Assembly (NCBI RefSeq): GCF_019704555.1
Contig: NZ_AP024745.1
Coordinates: 7,944,501 to 8,008,500, forward strand
Direction: 5' to 3'
DNA: 64,000 nucleotides
From: Actinoplanes sp. L3-i22
GTDB lineage: Bacteria; Actinomycetota; Actinomycetes; Mycobacteriales; Micromonosporaceae
The first letter of the stretch is position 1, and the number at the start of each line of letters is the position of its first letter. Below the pieces are notes generated by a model. It ran no database searches and was not told the origin of the DNA. It saw nothing but the letters and a program-made list of their open reading frames with translations. A program made the position numbers and the translations under genes. Below are positions 24,101-32,598 of this stretch, piece by piece.

Positions 24101-24120
24101 GATCCACTCCTGAGTGGATC
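24101..24120. promoter_or_regulatory. Perfect 20-bp palindrome before small HHH-like gene
   Basis: GATCCACTC (24101-24109) and GAGTGGATC (24112-24120) pair perfectly around 2 bp, 43 bp before the GTG at 24164. It is either an operator or a leader hairpin. The remainder of the 306-bp gap from 23858 shows nothing I recognise. Confidence 0.55.
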
Positions 24121-24163
24121 AAACCGTCCATGTGGCTGCACCTAGGCATCAAGCGGAGGAAAA

Positions 24164-24385
24164 GTGGCGATCACCGCCGATCTGGAGAAGGTCCTCGACA
24201 AGGCCTGGCAGGACAAGTCCCTGGAAGAGATCCTCGACGCTCCGGTCGAGGCGCTGGCCGGCGTCAGCGCCAGTGGCGGCAAGCTGATCCGTGACGCGCT
24301 CGGCGTCAAGACCATCGGTGAGCTGGGCCGCAACAAGTACTTCCGGGCGGCTCAGGCCCTCGCCGCCCTGGCCGACGCCAGCTGA
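24164..24385 (+). CDS. Small conserved helical protein (HHH-like)
   Basis: 73 residues from GTG 24164 with GGAGGAAAA directly upstream, a strong site. The sequence is all helical, with EILDAPVEALAGVSASGGKLIRDALGVKTIGELGRNKYFRAA resembling the helix-hairpin-helix units (LGVKTIGEL) found in DUF4332-type proteins. Such short proteins are common in actinomycetes and have no assigned role. A strong hairpin follows the stop codon, so it is probably transcribed alone and well expressed. Confidence 0.75.
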   Translation: MAITADLEKVLDKAWQDKSLEEILDAPVEALAGVSASGGKLIRDALGVKTIGELGRNKYFRAAQALAALADAS

Positions 24386-24393
24386 TTCCGCGC

Positions 24394-24421
24394 GGTGGGG
24401 CATCCCTCCGGGTGCCCCACC
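24394..24421 (+). terminator. Hairpin terminator
   Basis: GGTGGGGCA (24394-24402) pairs with TGCCCCACC (24413-24421) around a 10-nt loop, 8 bp after the stop codon at 24385. Confidence 0.7.
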
Positions 24422-24514
24422 GGGTTGTCGCCCCCGGCCTCGGGAGCCACCCCGTAATGTTGCCGGTCGCGCCCGCGGGCAGTCGTGGCGCAGGCGGCAG
24501 CGGGAGGAACAGCG

Positions 24515-25135
24515 ATGACCATCTACGGCAGTGGCGGCACCGGCACCCAGGCCGGCCGCCGTCTTCACCCCGGCGTCCTCGCCCTGGTGATCGCCTCCGG
24601 TCTGATCGTCGCCGCCGCCGTCGGCTACCTCGTCCTGCGCTCCCCCGCCGCGCCGGTGCCGCAGGCCGCGGCCTCCCCGTCGGTCCGCCCCACGACCGCG
24701 TCGGCGGCCCCGGCGCCGACCGCCCCGGACGGGCTGGCCACCGGCTCCTGGCAGGTCTCCCCCGCCGACGACAAGTCCACCTTCCTCGCCGTCAAGGGCG
24801 AGTTCGCCACCCTCACCGACGTGGAGTCCCCGCCGGTGACCGTGGTGAAGGGCCTCGCCGACGAGGACTGCTTCACGTTCCGCGACGAGGACGGCAAGTA
24901 CCTCCGGCACTTCGACTACCGCCTGCGCTTCGCCGCGAAGGAGGACTCCGACCTGTTCCGCCAGGACGCGACGTTCTGCGCCGAGGACGATCAGCCGGCC
25001 GGCTCGTTCCGGGTCCGGTCGAAGAACTACCCCGACTACTTCCTGCACCGGCGGGGCGCCGACCTCTACATCGACAAGCCCTCCGGCGACTCGTTCGAGG
25101 CGGACAGCACGTTCACGCTCCAGCCGCTCGCCTAG
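24515..25135 (+). CDS. Membrane-anchored AbfB-domain protein
   Basis: 206 residues from ATG 24515 with GGGAGGA upstream. One transmembrane helix (about 23-43) follows a short cytoplasmic head. A Pro/Ala/Ser linker (45-75) leads to an AbfB beta-trefoil (about 80-206; KYLRHFDYRLRF and GSFRVRSKNYPDYFLHRRGADLYID), the arabinose-binding module CBM42. There is no catalytic domain, so it probably binds plant or cell-wall arabinan at the surface. The stop codon TAG spans the left junction of the IS5-family element: TA from the host and the last G from the target duplication or the element. Confidence 0.85.
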   Translation: MTIYGSGGTGTQAGRRLHPGVLALVIASGLIVAAAVGYLVLRSPAAPVPQAAASPSVRPTTASAAPAPTAPDGLATGSWQVSPADDKSTFLAVKGEFATLTDVESPPVTVVKGLADEDCFTFRDEDGKYLRHFDYRLRFAAKEDSDLFRQDATFCAEDDQPAGSFRVRSKNYPDYFLHRRGADLYIDKPSGDSFEADSTFTLQPLA

Positions 25136-25154
25136 GGCGTGTTTCATAAGCAGG

Positions 25155-26048
25155 TCAGAGCCACTCGCAGATGATGGTGATGGTCAGGACTGCCTGGTAG
25201 CGGACGGCAAGTTTGTCGTAGCGGGTCGCGACGCCGCGGTGGCGTTTGAGGCGGTTGATGCCGCATTCGACGGCGTGGCGTTGCCGGTAGACGAGCCGGT
25301 CGAAAGCGGGTGGCCGGCCGCCTTTGCGGCCTTTGGCTTTGCGGTGGGCGTCCTGGTCACTCTTGCTGGGAATGCACGCCCGGATTCCGCGTTTACGCAG
25401 GTAGGAACGGTTTTCTTTCGAGGTGTAGGCCTTGTCGGCGAGGACCGTGTCGGGGCGGGTCCGGGGCCGGCCACCGCCGGGCCGGCCGACCCGGATCCTG
25501 GACAGGACCGGGATGAACTGCGGACTGTCCCCGCACTGCCCGGCGGTCACGATGAACGCCATGACCTTCTGCCCCTGCTCACAGGCCAGATGCGTCTTGG
25601 TGGTCAACCCGCCCCGCGACCGCCCCAGGCCGTGATCATCAGGTTCGGTGTGCACGCCGCCGGGCGGCTCCTTCTGCAGCTGCCCGTCGCGGCGAGCACC
25701 GGCCGCGTGCTGATGGGCGCGGCTGGTCATCGAGTCGAGGCTGATGTCCCAGCGGATCCGGCCGGCCGCATCGGCATGGGCCTGCAGAGCGGCCAGGATG
25801 CTGTCCCAGGTGCCGTCGCGTTGCCAGCGGCGAAACAGTCCATAGACGGTAGGCCAGGGCGGATAGACGGCGGCGACGTCCCGCCACGGAACCCCGTTCC
25901 GGATCCGCCAGCGGATCCCGTTGATGAGCTGCCGTTTCGTCCACTTCGGCGGCCGCCCGTTCCCCGACACAGCCGGCAGCAACGGAGCAAGCCGCTGCCA
26001 CTGAGCGTCGGTGAGGTCATGCCGCGTCGTCACCGCTAAGGTGGCCAC
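25155..26048 (-). CDS. IS5-family DDE transposase
   Basis: 297 residues from GTG 26048. The N-terminal DUF4096-type helix-turn-helix region ([15 protein letters not shown]... [12 protein letters not shown]...[14 protein letters not shown]) precedes the DDE core: D105 in ISLDSM, D205 in VLADKAYTS and E261 in [15 protein letters not shown]. All catalytic residues and the Y-(2)-R-(3)-E type C-terminal signature are intact. One frame encodes the whole protein, with no frameshift needed. The GGAG Shine-Dalgarno 5 nt before the start lies inside a 13-bp hairpin arm (26049-26103), which should limit translation from read-through transcripts. Confidence 0.95.
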   Translation of the reverse strand: MATLAVTTRHDLTDAQWQRLAPLLPAVSGNGRPPKWTKRQLINGIRWRIRNGVPWRDVAAVYPPWPTVYGLFRRWQRDGTWDSILAALQAHADAAGRIRWDISLDSMTSRAHQHAAGARRDGQLQKEPPGGVHTEPDDHGLGRSRGGLTTKTHLACEQGQKVMAFIVTAGQCGDSPQFIPVLSRIRVGRPGGGRPRTRPDTVLADKAYTSKENRSYLRKRGIRACIPSKSDQDAHRKAKGRKGGRPPAFDRLVYRQRHAVECGINRLKRHRGVATRYDKLAVRYQAVLTITIICEWL

Positions 26049-26103
26049 GAGGTCTCCGGTATGAAGTTCTAGCTTGGTCGCTGAACCACTTACCGGAGAC
26101 CTC
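26049..26103 (-). promoter_or_regulatory. Shine-Dalgarno-sequestering hairpin of the transposase
   Basis: In the minus-strand transcript GAGGTCTCCGGTA (26103-26091) pairs perfectly with TACCGGAGACCTC (26061-26049). The second arm contains the GGAG ribosome site and ends at the base before the GTG start. A transcript starting inside the 29-nt loop would lack the first arm and be translated. Confidence 0.75.
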
Positions 26104-26182
26104 TTCAGTTATCGATGACCGCCACGCCGTGGCCCTCACCGGCAAAACCAACTTCTAAAACACGCCCTAGGCCCGGTCGGTC

Positions 26183-27613
26183 CTAGACGAGGCGGCGGAC
26201 CTCGCCGTACGCCCGGTAGAAGCCGCCGCGCGCGGCCTCGCGCACCCCGGTGACGACGAAGCGGCTGCCCACCTCGCGGATCCCCTTCGGGAACTGGACC
26301 TGCCAGTCCTGGTGGTACCCGGAGGACAGCACCCGGATCCGCAGCCGGCCGCCGACCTCGATGCACTCGACCAGCACGCCGTCGGTGGCCTCGTGGATGA
26401 TCTCGACCGTGGTGGACGGCACGACCGCCTGGATCCGCGGCGGGGCCTTCACGTCGACGGGCTGCGGGACGGTGCCGCTCACCGCCGCCTGGATCGCGGC
26501 CTCACTGGCGTCGATGCAGGACAGCGAGCCGTCGGTGGTGACGATGTAGAGGCGCTCGTCCCGGTACTGCATCGAGTAGGCCGAGCCGCAGCCGGTGCTG
26601 AGCTTCCACAGGCGGGTGCCGTTGGTGTCGAAGCAGTAGATCGAGGACGCGCTGTCGCCGGCGAACACGTACCGCCCGTCCTCGGCGGTGGCGCAGGAGT
26701 AGACCGCGGCGTCGCACCGGTACACCTGGCGCTCCTTGCCGTCCTTGCCCAGCTCGACGACCTGGCGGGTGGCGGTGCCCGCGTAGAGGGTCTCGCGCTC
26801 CTGCCAGCCGAACAGCACCGGGCCGGTCTTGGTGTGCCACAGCTCCCGGCCGGTGCGCCAGTCGTAGCTGGTCACGCCGCCGGAGTGGCCGTGGTGCACG
26901 GCGTCGGTGTCGCACCGGACCATCCACGCCGAGCTGCCCCGGCCGGGGCGCTGCCAGAGGAACTCGTCCTCGTGGTCGATCGCGGAGATCCCGCCGTTGG
27001 CGTCCGAGACGCCGAGCACGCCGTCGTGGATGTCCAGCCAGTAGATGTCGATCTCCGGAGCGATCCGGTACGCCAGCCGCGGGATCTTGCCGGACAGGTC
27101 GTAGACGTTGCCGTCGTCGCAGCCCGCGTAGATCCAGCCGTCGTCGGCGACGATGCACTTCACCCCGTCCGGCAGCCGGAACTGCTGCCGCACGGTGGCG
27201 TCGTGGCCGAGCGTGGTGATCAGGCCGCTCTCGTTGCCGACCATGCAGACGTCGTCGTCGACGAAGATGCCGAACGCCGGGCTGCCCGAGGCGTAGCGCC
27301 AGAGGATCGGCGCGCGGGTCGCGGTGGAGCGGGTGCTGACGATCTGCCGGCGGGAGATCGAGCGCGGCGCCCGGCCCCCGGCGACGGCCGGCGCGTACCC
27401 CTTGCGGACCTTCTCGCCGATCTTCTTCGAGGCGGCGGCCATGGCCTTCGCCGGCGTGGGGAACGAGGACTGCTGGAGCTGACCGCGGTCACCGATCCGC
27501 CCATAGCGGACGGTCAGGTCGGTGCCGTCGACGGTCACCTCGTAGAACTTGTGCGCGCTCCCGCTGTCTTCGGAGAGTTCGAGGTACGTCGTGTCGGCAG
27601 GCATCACAGCCAC
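26183..27613 (-). CDS. WGR domain + PQQ-like beta-propeller protein
   Basis: 476 residues, or 473 if the second ATG (27604) is used. Residues about 5-90 are a WGR domain (TYLELSEDSGSAHKFYEVTVDGTDLTVRYGRIGDRGQ...), a nucleic-acid-sensing fold known from PARPs and from MolR-type bacterial proteins. After a basic linker (95-115), residues about 120-390 form a PQQ/WD-type propeller of repeated blades (CIVADDGWIYAGCDDGNVYDL; YVFAGDSASSIYCFDTNGTRLWKL). A C-terminal beta domain follows. No signal peptide, so it is cytoplasmic; the function is not established. Its 3' end faces the insertion sequence. Confidence 0.8.
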   Translation of the reverse strand: MAVMPADTTYLELSEDSGSAHKFYEVTVDGTDLTVRYGRIGDRGQLQQSSFPTPAKAMAAASKKIGEKVRKGYAPAVAGGRAPRSISRRQIVSTRSTATRAPILWRYASGSPAFGIFVDDDVCMVGNESGLITTLGHDATVRQQFRLPDGVKCIVADDGWIYAGCDDGNVYDLSGKIPRLAYRIAPEIDIYWLDIHDGVLGVSDANGGISAIDHEDEFLWQRPGRGSSAWMVRCDTDAVHHGHSGGVTSYDWRTGRELWHTKTGPVLFGWQERETLYAGTATRQVVELGKDGKERQVYRCDAAVYSCATAEDGRYVFAGDSASSIYCFDTNGTRLWKLSTGCGSAYSMQYRDERLYIVTTDGSLSCIDASEAAIQAAVSGTVPQPVDVKAPPRIQAVVPSTTVEIIHEATDGVLVECIEVGGRLRIRVLSSGYHQDWQVQFPKGIREVGSRFVVTGVREAARGGFYRAYGEVRRLV

Positions 27614-27673
27614 CCTTCGCCAAGTGGTCGTCGAGAAGATGCGCGAACCGTAGCGACCGGGTCTGACAAAAAC

Positions 27674-28285
27674 TCAGGCCGGCGGCGTGAGCTGCGCGGA
27701 TCTCTCCTCGGCGACGCCGGCGAGCCGGACCAGATCGGCCAGCCCGACGGCCGGATCGGTGCTGGACATCCAGATCACCGATCGCGCGGTCATGTAGACG
27801 ATCTCGGTCGTCGCGCCCCGGCTGCGCTCCAGCGTGGCCGGATCCCCGTTCACCACGGTGAGCGTGGTGAATCCGCAGCCCTGCGCGGCCCGCACGTAGG
27901 TCTCGGCGAAAGAACTGCCAACCGCGAAAATCACGACCTGCTCCCGTACGGCGGAGCCGAGCCCCACGTCGAGCCACCCCCGCCCGCCCAGCGCGTAGAG
28001 GTTCATCTCGGTCGCCCACGGAAAGCGCTCGCACCGGTCCGGCTCCCGCGCGACCCCGCCCGCGCAGGTCGACCGGGCGAGCACCGTCCAGCGGCTGCTC
28101 GTCGCGCCGCGCACGCCCGCGAGGTCGCCGGCGGTCAGCGTCGAGCCGTCCGGGACGAGCCCCTCGACGCCGCAGGACCCGGGTGGCGGCAGGGCGGCCG
28201 TGGCGTCCGGTTGCGCCGGTTGATCCGCACAGCCGGCGAGCAGGAGAGCGACGGTCGCGATCCCGGCCGCACGGTTGCCTGACAT
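27674..28285 (-). CDS. Lipoprotein, unknown function
   Basis: 203 residues. The signal peptide ends in lipobox LLAGC (C19). The mature protein has conserved cysteine pairs (C38, and CAGG/CERF at about 74-85) and a mixed alpha/beta C-terminus (YVRAAQGCGFTTLTVVNGDPATLERSRGATTEIVYMTARSVIWMS). No family recognised. It is followed on the same strand by the WGR-propeller gene 60 bp downstream and is divergent from the MFS gene. Confidence 0.7.
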   Translation of the reverse strand: MSGNRAAGIATVALLLAGCADQPAQPDATAALPPPGSCGVEGLVPDGSTLTAGDLAGVRGATSSRWTVLARSTCAGGVAREPDRCERFPWATEMNLYALGGRGWLDVGLGSAVREQVVIFAVGSSFAETYVRAAQGCGFTTLTVVNGDPATLERSRGATTEIVYMTARSVIWMSSTDPAVGLADLVRLAGVAEERSAQLTPPA

Positions 28286-28432
28286 CTGAATTCCCTGATC
28301 GCCGAGTTCTTCTGCCCATCCGCCCGATGGACGAGCAGAGCGTAGCGATGGGTGTCCCGGTTCCCGAAGACATGTCCGAAAGTCGATACCTCTACTTAAG
28401 ATCGTCCTGCGCCTCCTCTAATCTGCTCGGCG

Positions 28433-29704
28433 ATGACCTCGCTCTGGCGCAACCGCGACTTCAACCTGCTCTGGGGCGGGCAGGTGCTCTCCGAGCTGGG
28501 CGACGCGGTGGCCGGGTTCGCGGTCCCGCTGCTGGTGCTGATCCTGACCGGCTCGGTGGTGCAGGCCGGCGTCGTCGCCACGATCAGCAAGATCACCACG
28601 CTGGTCTGCCACCTGCCGGTGGGGGTGCTGGCCGACCGGGTGGACCGCCGCCGGGCGATGCTCGCCGCCGACGGCGTGCGGCTGCTCGCCGGCGGGGCGC
28701 TGGCGGTCCTGATCGTCATCGGTCAGGTGCGCCTGTGGGTGATCATCCTGGTCGCGGTGGTGAACGCGGCCGCGAGCGCGCTGTTCAGCACCACCGAGCA
28801 CGCCGCCCTGCGCAGCATCGTCCCGGCCGCCGAGCTGCCGACCGCGGTGGCGCGCAACGAGGCCCGGGGCTACGGGGTCGCGCTGGCCGGGCCACCGCTC
28901 GGCGGCGTGCTGTTCGGGATCGGTCACGCGCTGCCGTTCATCGGCAACGTGGTGTCCTATCTGGCCTCGATGGCCGGCGTCCTGCTGATCCGCGGCCGGC
29001 TCCAGCAGCAGCGGGCGGCGGAGCCGGACCGCTACCGGGCGGCGCTGGCCGAGGGCGTGTCGTTCGTCGTGCGGGACCCGTTCCTGCGCGCGGTCCTGTT
29101 CATCGCGGCCCCGCTGAACTTCGCGATCACCGGCGCGGTCTTCACGATCATCGTGTCGCTGCAGCGGAACGGCACCGCGCCCGCCGTGATCGGCCTGATC
29201 GAGACCGTGCTCGGGGTCGGCGGCCTGGTCGGCGCGGTGCTGGCGCCGCTGCTGCAGCGCCGGCTCGGCCTGGCCCCGCTCGCCCGGATCCTCTGCCTGG
29301 CCGCCACCGGGTCGCTGCTGATCAGCGCGCTGCTGATGACCAGCGTCGCGGCCGTCGTCCCGGTCGCGGTGGCGCTGGTGATCGCGCCGGCCGGCAACGC
29401 CGCGCTCTTCGGCCACGTCGCCGCGATCACGCCGGACCGGATGCAGGGCCGGGTGTTCAGCGTCATCCTGCTCGGCGCCAGCTCGGGCGCGGCGGTCGCG
29501 CCGGCCCTCGCCGGAACGCTGGTGGCCATCGGGACCAGCACCGCCACGGTGCTGGTGTTCGCCGCCGCGATGGCCAGCGCGGCGATCATCGCGCTGGTCA
29601 GCCGGGGAATCCGGCGGGCGACCCCGATCACTCCGGATCGGCCAGCAGAGCCCGGATCCGGTCGAGCGAACGCTGAAAGTAGCGGTGACCCGGCGGACGC
29701 CTGA
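28433..29704 (+). CDS. MFS exporter (EntS/MefA-like)
   Basis: 423 residues with about 12 hydrophobic segments. The opening SLWRNRDFNLLWGGQVLSELGDAVAGFAVPLLVL and the loop ADRVDRRRAML after helix 2 are typical of the drug and siderophore exporter branch (EntS, MefA-like) of the major facilitator family. It should expel a small molecule using the proton gradient; the substrate is unknown. The 147-bp upstream gap holds a TACTTAAGAT stretch but no clear operator. The C-terminus (PITPDRPAEPGSGRANAESSG) is a soluble tail. Confidence 0.88.
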   Translation: MTSLWRNRDFNLLWGGQVLSELGDAVAGFAVPLLVLILTGSVVQAGVVATISKITTLVCHLPVGVLADRVDRRRAMLAADGVRLLAGGALAVLIVIGQVRLWVIILVAVVNAAASALFSTTEHAALRSIVPAAELPTAVARNEARGYGVALAGPPLGGVLFGIGHALPFIGNVVSYLASMAGVLLIRGRLQQQRAAEPDRYRAALAEGVSFVVRDPFLRAVLFIAAPLNFAITGAVFTIIVSLQRNGTAPAVIGLIETVLGVGGLVGAVLAPLLQRRLGLAPLARILCLAATGSLLISALLMTSVAAVVPVAVALVIAPAGNAALFGHVAAITPDRMQGRVFSVILLGASSGAAVAPALAGTLVAIGTSTATVLVFAAAMASAAIIALVSRGIRRATPITPDRPAEPGSGRANAESSGDPADA

Positions 29705-29813
29705 GGAAGTCGTGAGCACGCTGGTGCCACCCCGCCACGGGAGGAGGAGCGGCACGCTTCCGGGCGAGATCGGCGGGGCGGGCTGTGGCAGGATCGGGGC
29801 GAGAGGTGGGGGT

Positions 29814-30233
29814 ATGCGAACTCGGCTACGGCATCTGCGGCACGGCTCGCGGGTCTTCACCTGGCGCGCCGAGATTCATCACGTGCGGGGTGACAAGGAC
29901 TGGCACCGGTGCATCCGGGTGCGGGTCTGGGGCACCGGCAAGACCGGCCGCGCGCTGCAGGCGGATCTGCTGTCGCTGTTCGTCGGGCCGTGGGGCTGCG
30001 CGTCCGACGGGGCCTATCCGACGCCCGGCGACGTCCGCGCGGTGGTGCTGTTCGCGCTGGCCAGTGGCTGGGAGCCGGCCCAGCGCGGCGGGACGTTCGT
30101 GCTCTCCGAGATGCAGCACGGCGACCGGTTCACCCTGCCGGACTTCGTGCTCACCGATCGTTTGCGGACACCGCACGGCGCGGACCCGACGGACCGGGTG
30201 CTCGCCGCCCACGACGCGCGGCAGCGGAGCTGA
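29814..30233 (+). CDS. Hypothetical protein
   Basis: 139 residues from ATG 29814, chosen for GAGAGGTGGGGG directly before it. Basic N-terminus (MRTRLRHLRHGSRVFTW), several tryptophans, no signal peptide or membrane helix. The segment LPDFVLTDRLRTP near the C-terminus is the most conserved-looking part. I do not recognise a family. It ends 7 bp before the nitronate monooxygenase gene, which suggests one operon of 29814-32180. Confidence 0.6.
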   Translation: MRTRLRHLRHGSRVFTWRAEIHHVRGDKDWHRCIRVRVWGTGKTGRALQADLLSLFVGPWGCASDGAYPTPGDVRAVVLFALASGWEPAQRGGTFVLSEMQHGDRFTLPDFVLTDRLRTPHGADPTDRVLAAHDARQRS

Positions 30234-30240
30234 GGCCGCG

Positions 30241-31197
30241 GTGGCGCTGACCACCGGGTTCACCCGGCTGCTCGGGGTGCGGCATCCGATCGTCCAGGCC
30301 CCGATGGGCGGCTCGGCCGGGGGCACCCTGGCCGCGGCGGTCTCGGCGGGCGGCGGCCTCGGGATGCTCGGTGTCGGCGATGACGCCTGGCTGGACCGGG
30401 AGCTGCCGATCGTCGCGGACAGCCGAATCTGGGGCGCGGGATTCCGCACCTGGGCGATCGAGCCGGGGGCGGTGGAGCGGGTTCTCGAGGCGGGGCCGCG
30501 GGCGGTGATGTTCTCGTTCGGCGACCCGTCGGCGTGGACCGGGCTGGTCCGGGACGCCGGGGTGTTGGTGATCATGCAGGTCACCGACTTCGACGAGGCG
30601 CGGCAGGCGGTTGATCTGGGCGCGGACGTGATCGTGGCGCAGGGCACCGAGGCCGGCGGGCACGGGGCGCGGCGGGGGCGGTCGGCGCTCGCGTTCGTAC
30701 CGTCAGTCGTTGATCTTGCCGGGACCACGCCGGTGCTCGCCGCCGGGGGGATCGCCGATGGGCGCGGCATCGCCGCCGCCCTGGCCCTGGGCGCGGCCGG
30801 GGTGCTGCTCGGGACCAGGTTCCAGGCCACGCCGGAGGCCCTGGTCGATCCGGTGATCACGAAGGCGATCCTGGACGGGCACGGCGCCGACACCGAGCGC
30901 AGCGCCATCCTGGACGTGGCCCGCGGCTCGGCGTGGCCGTCCCGGTACACCGCCCGCACGCTGGCGCATCCGCACCTGGACCGCTGGCGCGGCCGGGAGG
31001 ACGAGCTCGCCGCCGACCCGCGGGCGAAGCAGGACTATCAGGACGATGTGGACCGGGGCGTGATCCCGCCGCTGCCGGTCTGGGCCGGCGAGGCGGTCGA
31101 CCTGATCACCGCGCTGATCCCGGCCGCCGAGCTGGTCACCACGCTGGCCGCGCGCGCCGAGGAGGCTCTGGCCGCCACCCGGGAGCTGCTCGGATGA
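30241..31197 (+). CDS. Nitronate monooxygenase family FMN enzyme
   Basis: 318 residues from GTG 30241. The TIM-barrel FMN fold of the NMO/2-nitropropane dioxygenase family is clear: HPIVQAPMGGSAGGTLAAAVSAGGGLGMLG at the start, QGTEAGGHGA with the active-site histidine, and VLAAGGIADGRGIAAALALGAAGVLLGTRF binding FMN phosphate. It oxidises alkyl nitronates, a detoxification of nitro compounds. The stop codon overlaps the next start (ATGA at 31194-31197), so it is coupled to the phosphotransferase. Confidence 0.92.
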   Translation: MALTTGFTRLLGVRHPIVQAPMGGSAGGTLAAAVSAGGGLGMLGVGDDAWLDRELPIVADSRIWGAGFRTWAIEPGAVERVLEAGPRAVMFSFGDPSAWTGLVRDAGVLVIMQVTDFDEARQAVDLGADVIVAQGTEAGGHGARRGRSALAFVPSVVDLAGTTPVLAAGGIADGRGIAAALALGAAGVLLGTRFQATPEALVDPVITKAILDGHGADTERSAILDVARGSAWPSRYTARTLAHPHLDRWRGREDELAADPRAKQDYQDDVDRGVIPPLPVWAGEAVDLITALIPAAELVTTLAARAEEALAATRELLG

Positions 31198-32180
31198 GGG
31201 TGCCGCCGCTGCCGCCCGAGGTGCGGGAGCGGGTCGCGGCCGAGTTCCGGCTCGGCCGGGTGCTCGACTGCCGGGCGGTGCAGACCGGCGTGATGAACCT
31301 GAACTGGCAGTTCACCACGGACCGCGGCACCTTCGCGGTGAAGCGCCTGACCGACCGGCCACCGGAGGCGGTCCGTGCCGCTCAGGACCTGCTGCCGCGC
31401 CTGGCCGCGGCGGGCTTCCCGGTGGCGGCGCCGCGGAAGACCATCGAGGGCGATGCCCTCTTGAGGATCAACGACTTCCGGTACGCCGTGAACGACTGGA
31501 TCCTCGGCACCCACCCCACCGGAGCGGATCTGGATCTCGCCGCCTGCACCGCCCTCGGTGACCTGGTCGGCCGCCTCCATCGCACGCTGGCCGAGCTGTG
31601 CCCGCCGGCGCCGGCGCACCTGCCCGACTCCCCCGCGACGGTCGCCGGCGCCCGCGCCGAGTTGGAGCGGTTCGCCCGGCTGGCCGAGGAGCCCGCCGAG
31701 ATCACCCGGCGCCTCGCCTTGCTGGACGCCGTCGCCGGTGAGCGCCCGCCCGACGCCGAGGTGGGCCCGTGCGGCTGGACCCACGGCGACCTGAACCCAC
31801 TGAACCTGCTGGTGACCGGCGGCCGGGTCACCGGGCTGCTCGACTGGGACCGGCTGGCCGTCCGCCCGTACGGCCTGGAGGTGGTCCGTACCGCCACGAT
31901 CCTGTTCAGCGACGGCGGCCGGGCCGCGCTGGACCTGGACCGGACGGCCGCGTTCGTCCGCGGCTACCGCGCCCGGGTGCCGATCACGAACGGTCAGCTG
32001 ATCGACGCCGCCGACCGTCGCCGGTGGACCCTGGCCACCGAGACGTGGCTGCTGGCGCGGCGCTACGACGCCGGTGACACCTCGCTCGACCGGCTGGTCA
32101 CCGCCCGCGGCGAGTTCCTGTCCTGGTGGACCGGCCACCGCGCGCGGGTCAGCGCAGCGCTTTGCGCAGAATGTAGTTGA
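31194..32180 (+). CDS. APH-family phosphotransferase
   Basis: 328 residues. The aminoglycoside phosphotransferase/choline kinase fold is shown by GTFAVKRL (ATP lysine), the catalytic loop WTHGDLNPLNLLV and the metal motif GLLDWDRLAVRPYGLEVVR. Members phosphorylate aminoglycosides, homoserine, fructosamine or other small molecules; the substrate here is unknown, and resistance should not be assumed. It is translationally coupled to the nitronate monooxygenase. The 3' end overlaps the convergent GNAT gene by 32 bp. Confidence 0.85.
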   Translation: MRVPPLPPEVRERVAAEFRLGRVLDCRAVQTGVMNLNWQFTTDRGTFAVKRLTDRPPEAVRAAQDLLPRLAAAGFPVAAPRKTIEGDALLRINDFRYAVNDWILGTHPTGADLDLAACTALGDLVGRLHRTLAELCPPAPAHLPDSPATVAGARAELERFARLAEEPAEITRRLALLDAVAGERPPDAEVGPCGWTHGDLNPLNLLVTGGRVTGLLDWDRLAVRPYGLEVVRTATILFSDGGRAALDLDRTAAFVRGYRARVPITNGQLIDAADRRRWTLATETWLLARRYDAGDTSLDRLVTARGEFLSWWTGHRARVSAALCAECS

Positions 32181-32598
32181 GCCCGAAGTCCTCCGTCTCG
32201 CTGACGCGTACGTCGGCGTAGCCGAGCCGGTGGTAGAAGCCGTGGCCGGTGATGCTCGCGCCGGTCTCCATGTGGTCGAACCCGTCCGCCGCCGCGAGCC
32301 CCTCGATGTGGCCCATCAGCAGCCGGCCCAGCCCGCGACCGTGGGCCGCCGGATCGACGAACATGGTGTAGACCTTGTTGCCGTCCCGCGACACGGTGGC
32401 CAGCACGCCGTCGTCCACGGCCACGAACATCTCCCGCTGCCCGGCGAGCTCGCGGATCCGGGGTGGATCGAAGTGCGCACACATCCGCTCGATCAGCTCG
32501 GCCGGGTAGTCCCGGCTGTTCACCTCCCGCAGGCAGCGCCCGATCAGCTCGGCGACAGTGGGAGCGTCCTCGTCCTGGAACAGCCGGATCGTCGTCAC
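32149..32598 (-). CDS. GNAT-family N-acetyltransferase
   Basis: 149 residues from GTG 32598. It shows IRLFQDEDAPTVAELIGRCLREV at the start, the acetyl-CoA motif VDPAAHGRGLGRLLMGHIEGLAAADG and the FYHRLGYADV motif B, all standard for GNAT enzymes. The acceptor is unknown. Start and stop codons overlap with the upstream DMP19-like gene (GTGA), so the two form a coupled operon. Confidence 0.88.
   Translation of the reverse strand: MTTIRLFQDEDAPTVAELIGRCLREVNSRDYPAELIERMCAHFDPPRIRELAGQREMFVAVDDGVLATVSRDGNKVYTMFVDPAAHGRGLGRLLMGHIEGLAAADGFDHMETGASITGHGFYHRLGYADVRVSETEDFGLNYILRKALR

Larger units (their letters stand above)
25136..26166 (-). mobile_element. IS5-family insertion sequence, intact
   Basis: 1031 bp with imperfect terminal inverted repeats: left GGCGTGTTTCATAAG (25136-25150) and right, reversed, GGCGTGTTTTAGAAG (26166-26152), 13 of 15 matching. 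It is flanked by CTAG on both sides (25132-25135 and 26167-26170), read as a 4-bp target duplication; a 2-bp TA duplication with one more IR base is equally possible. It sits between two convergent genes. Single full-length transposase, so probably active or recent. Confidence 0.9.

Noticed and set aside
28021..28034. GGAAAGCGCTCGCA resembling LacI operators
   Set aside because: Only half matches and it lies within a lipoprotein coding region.
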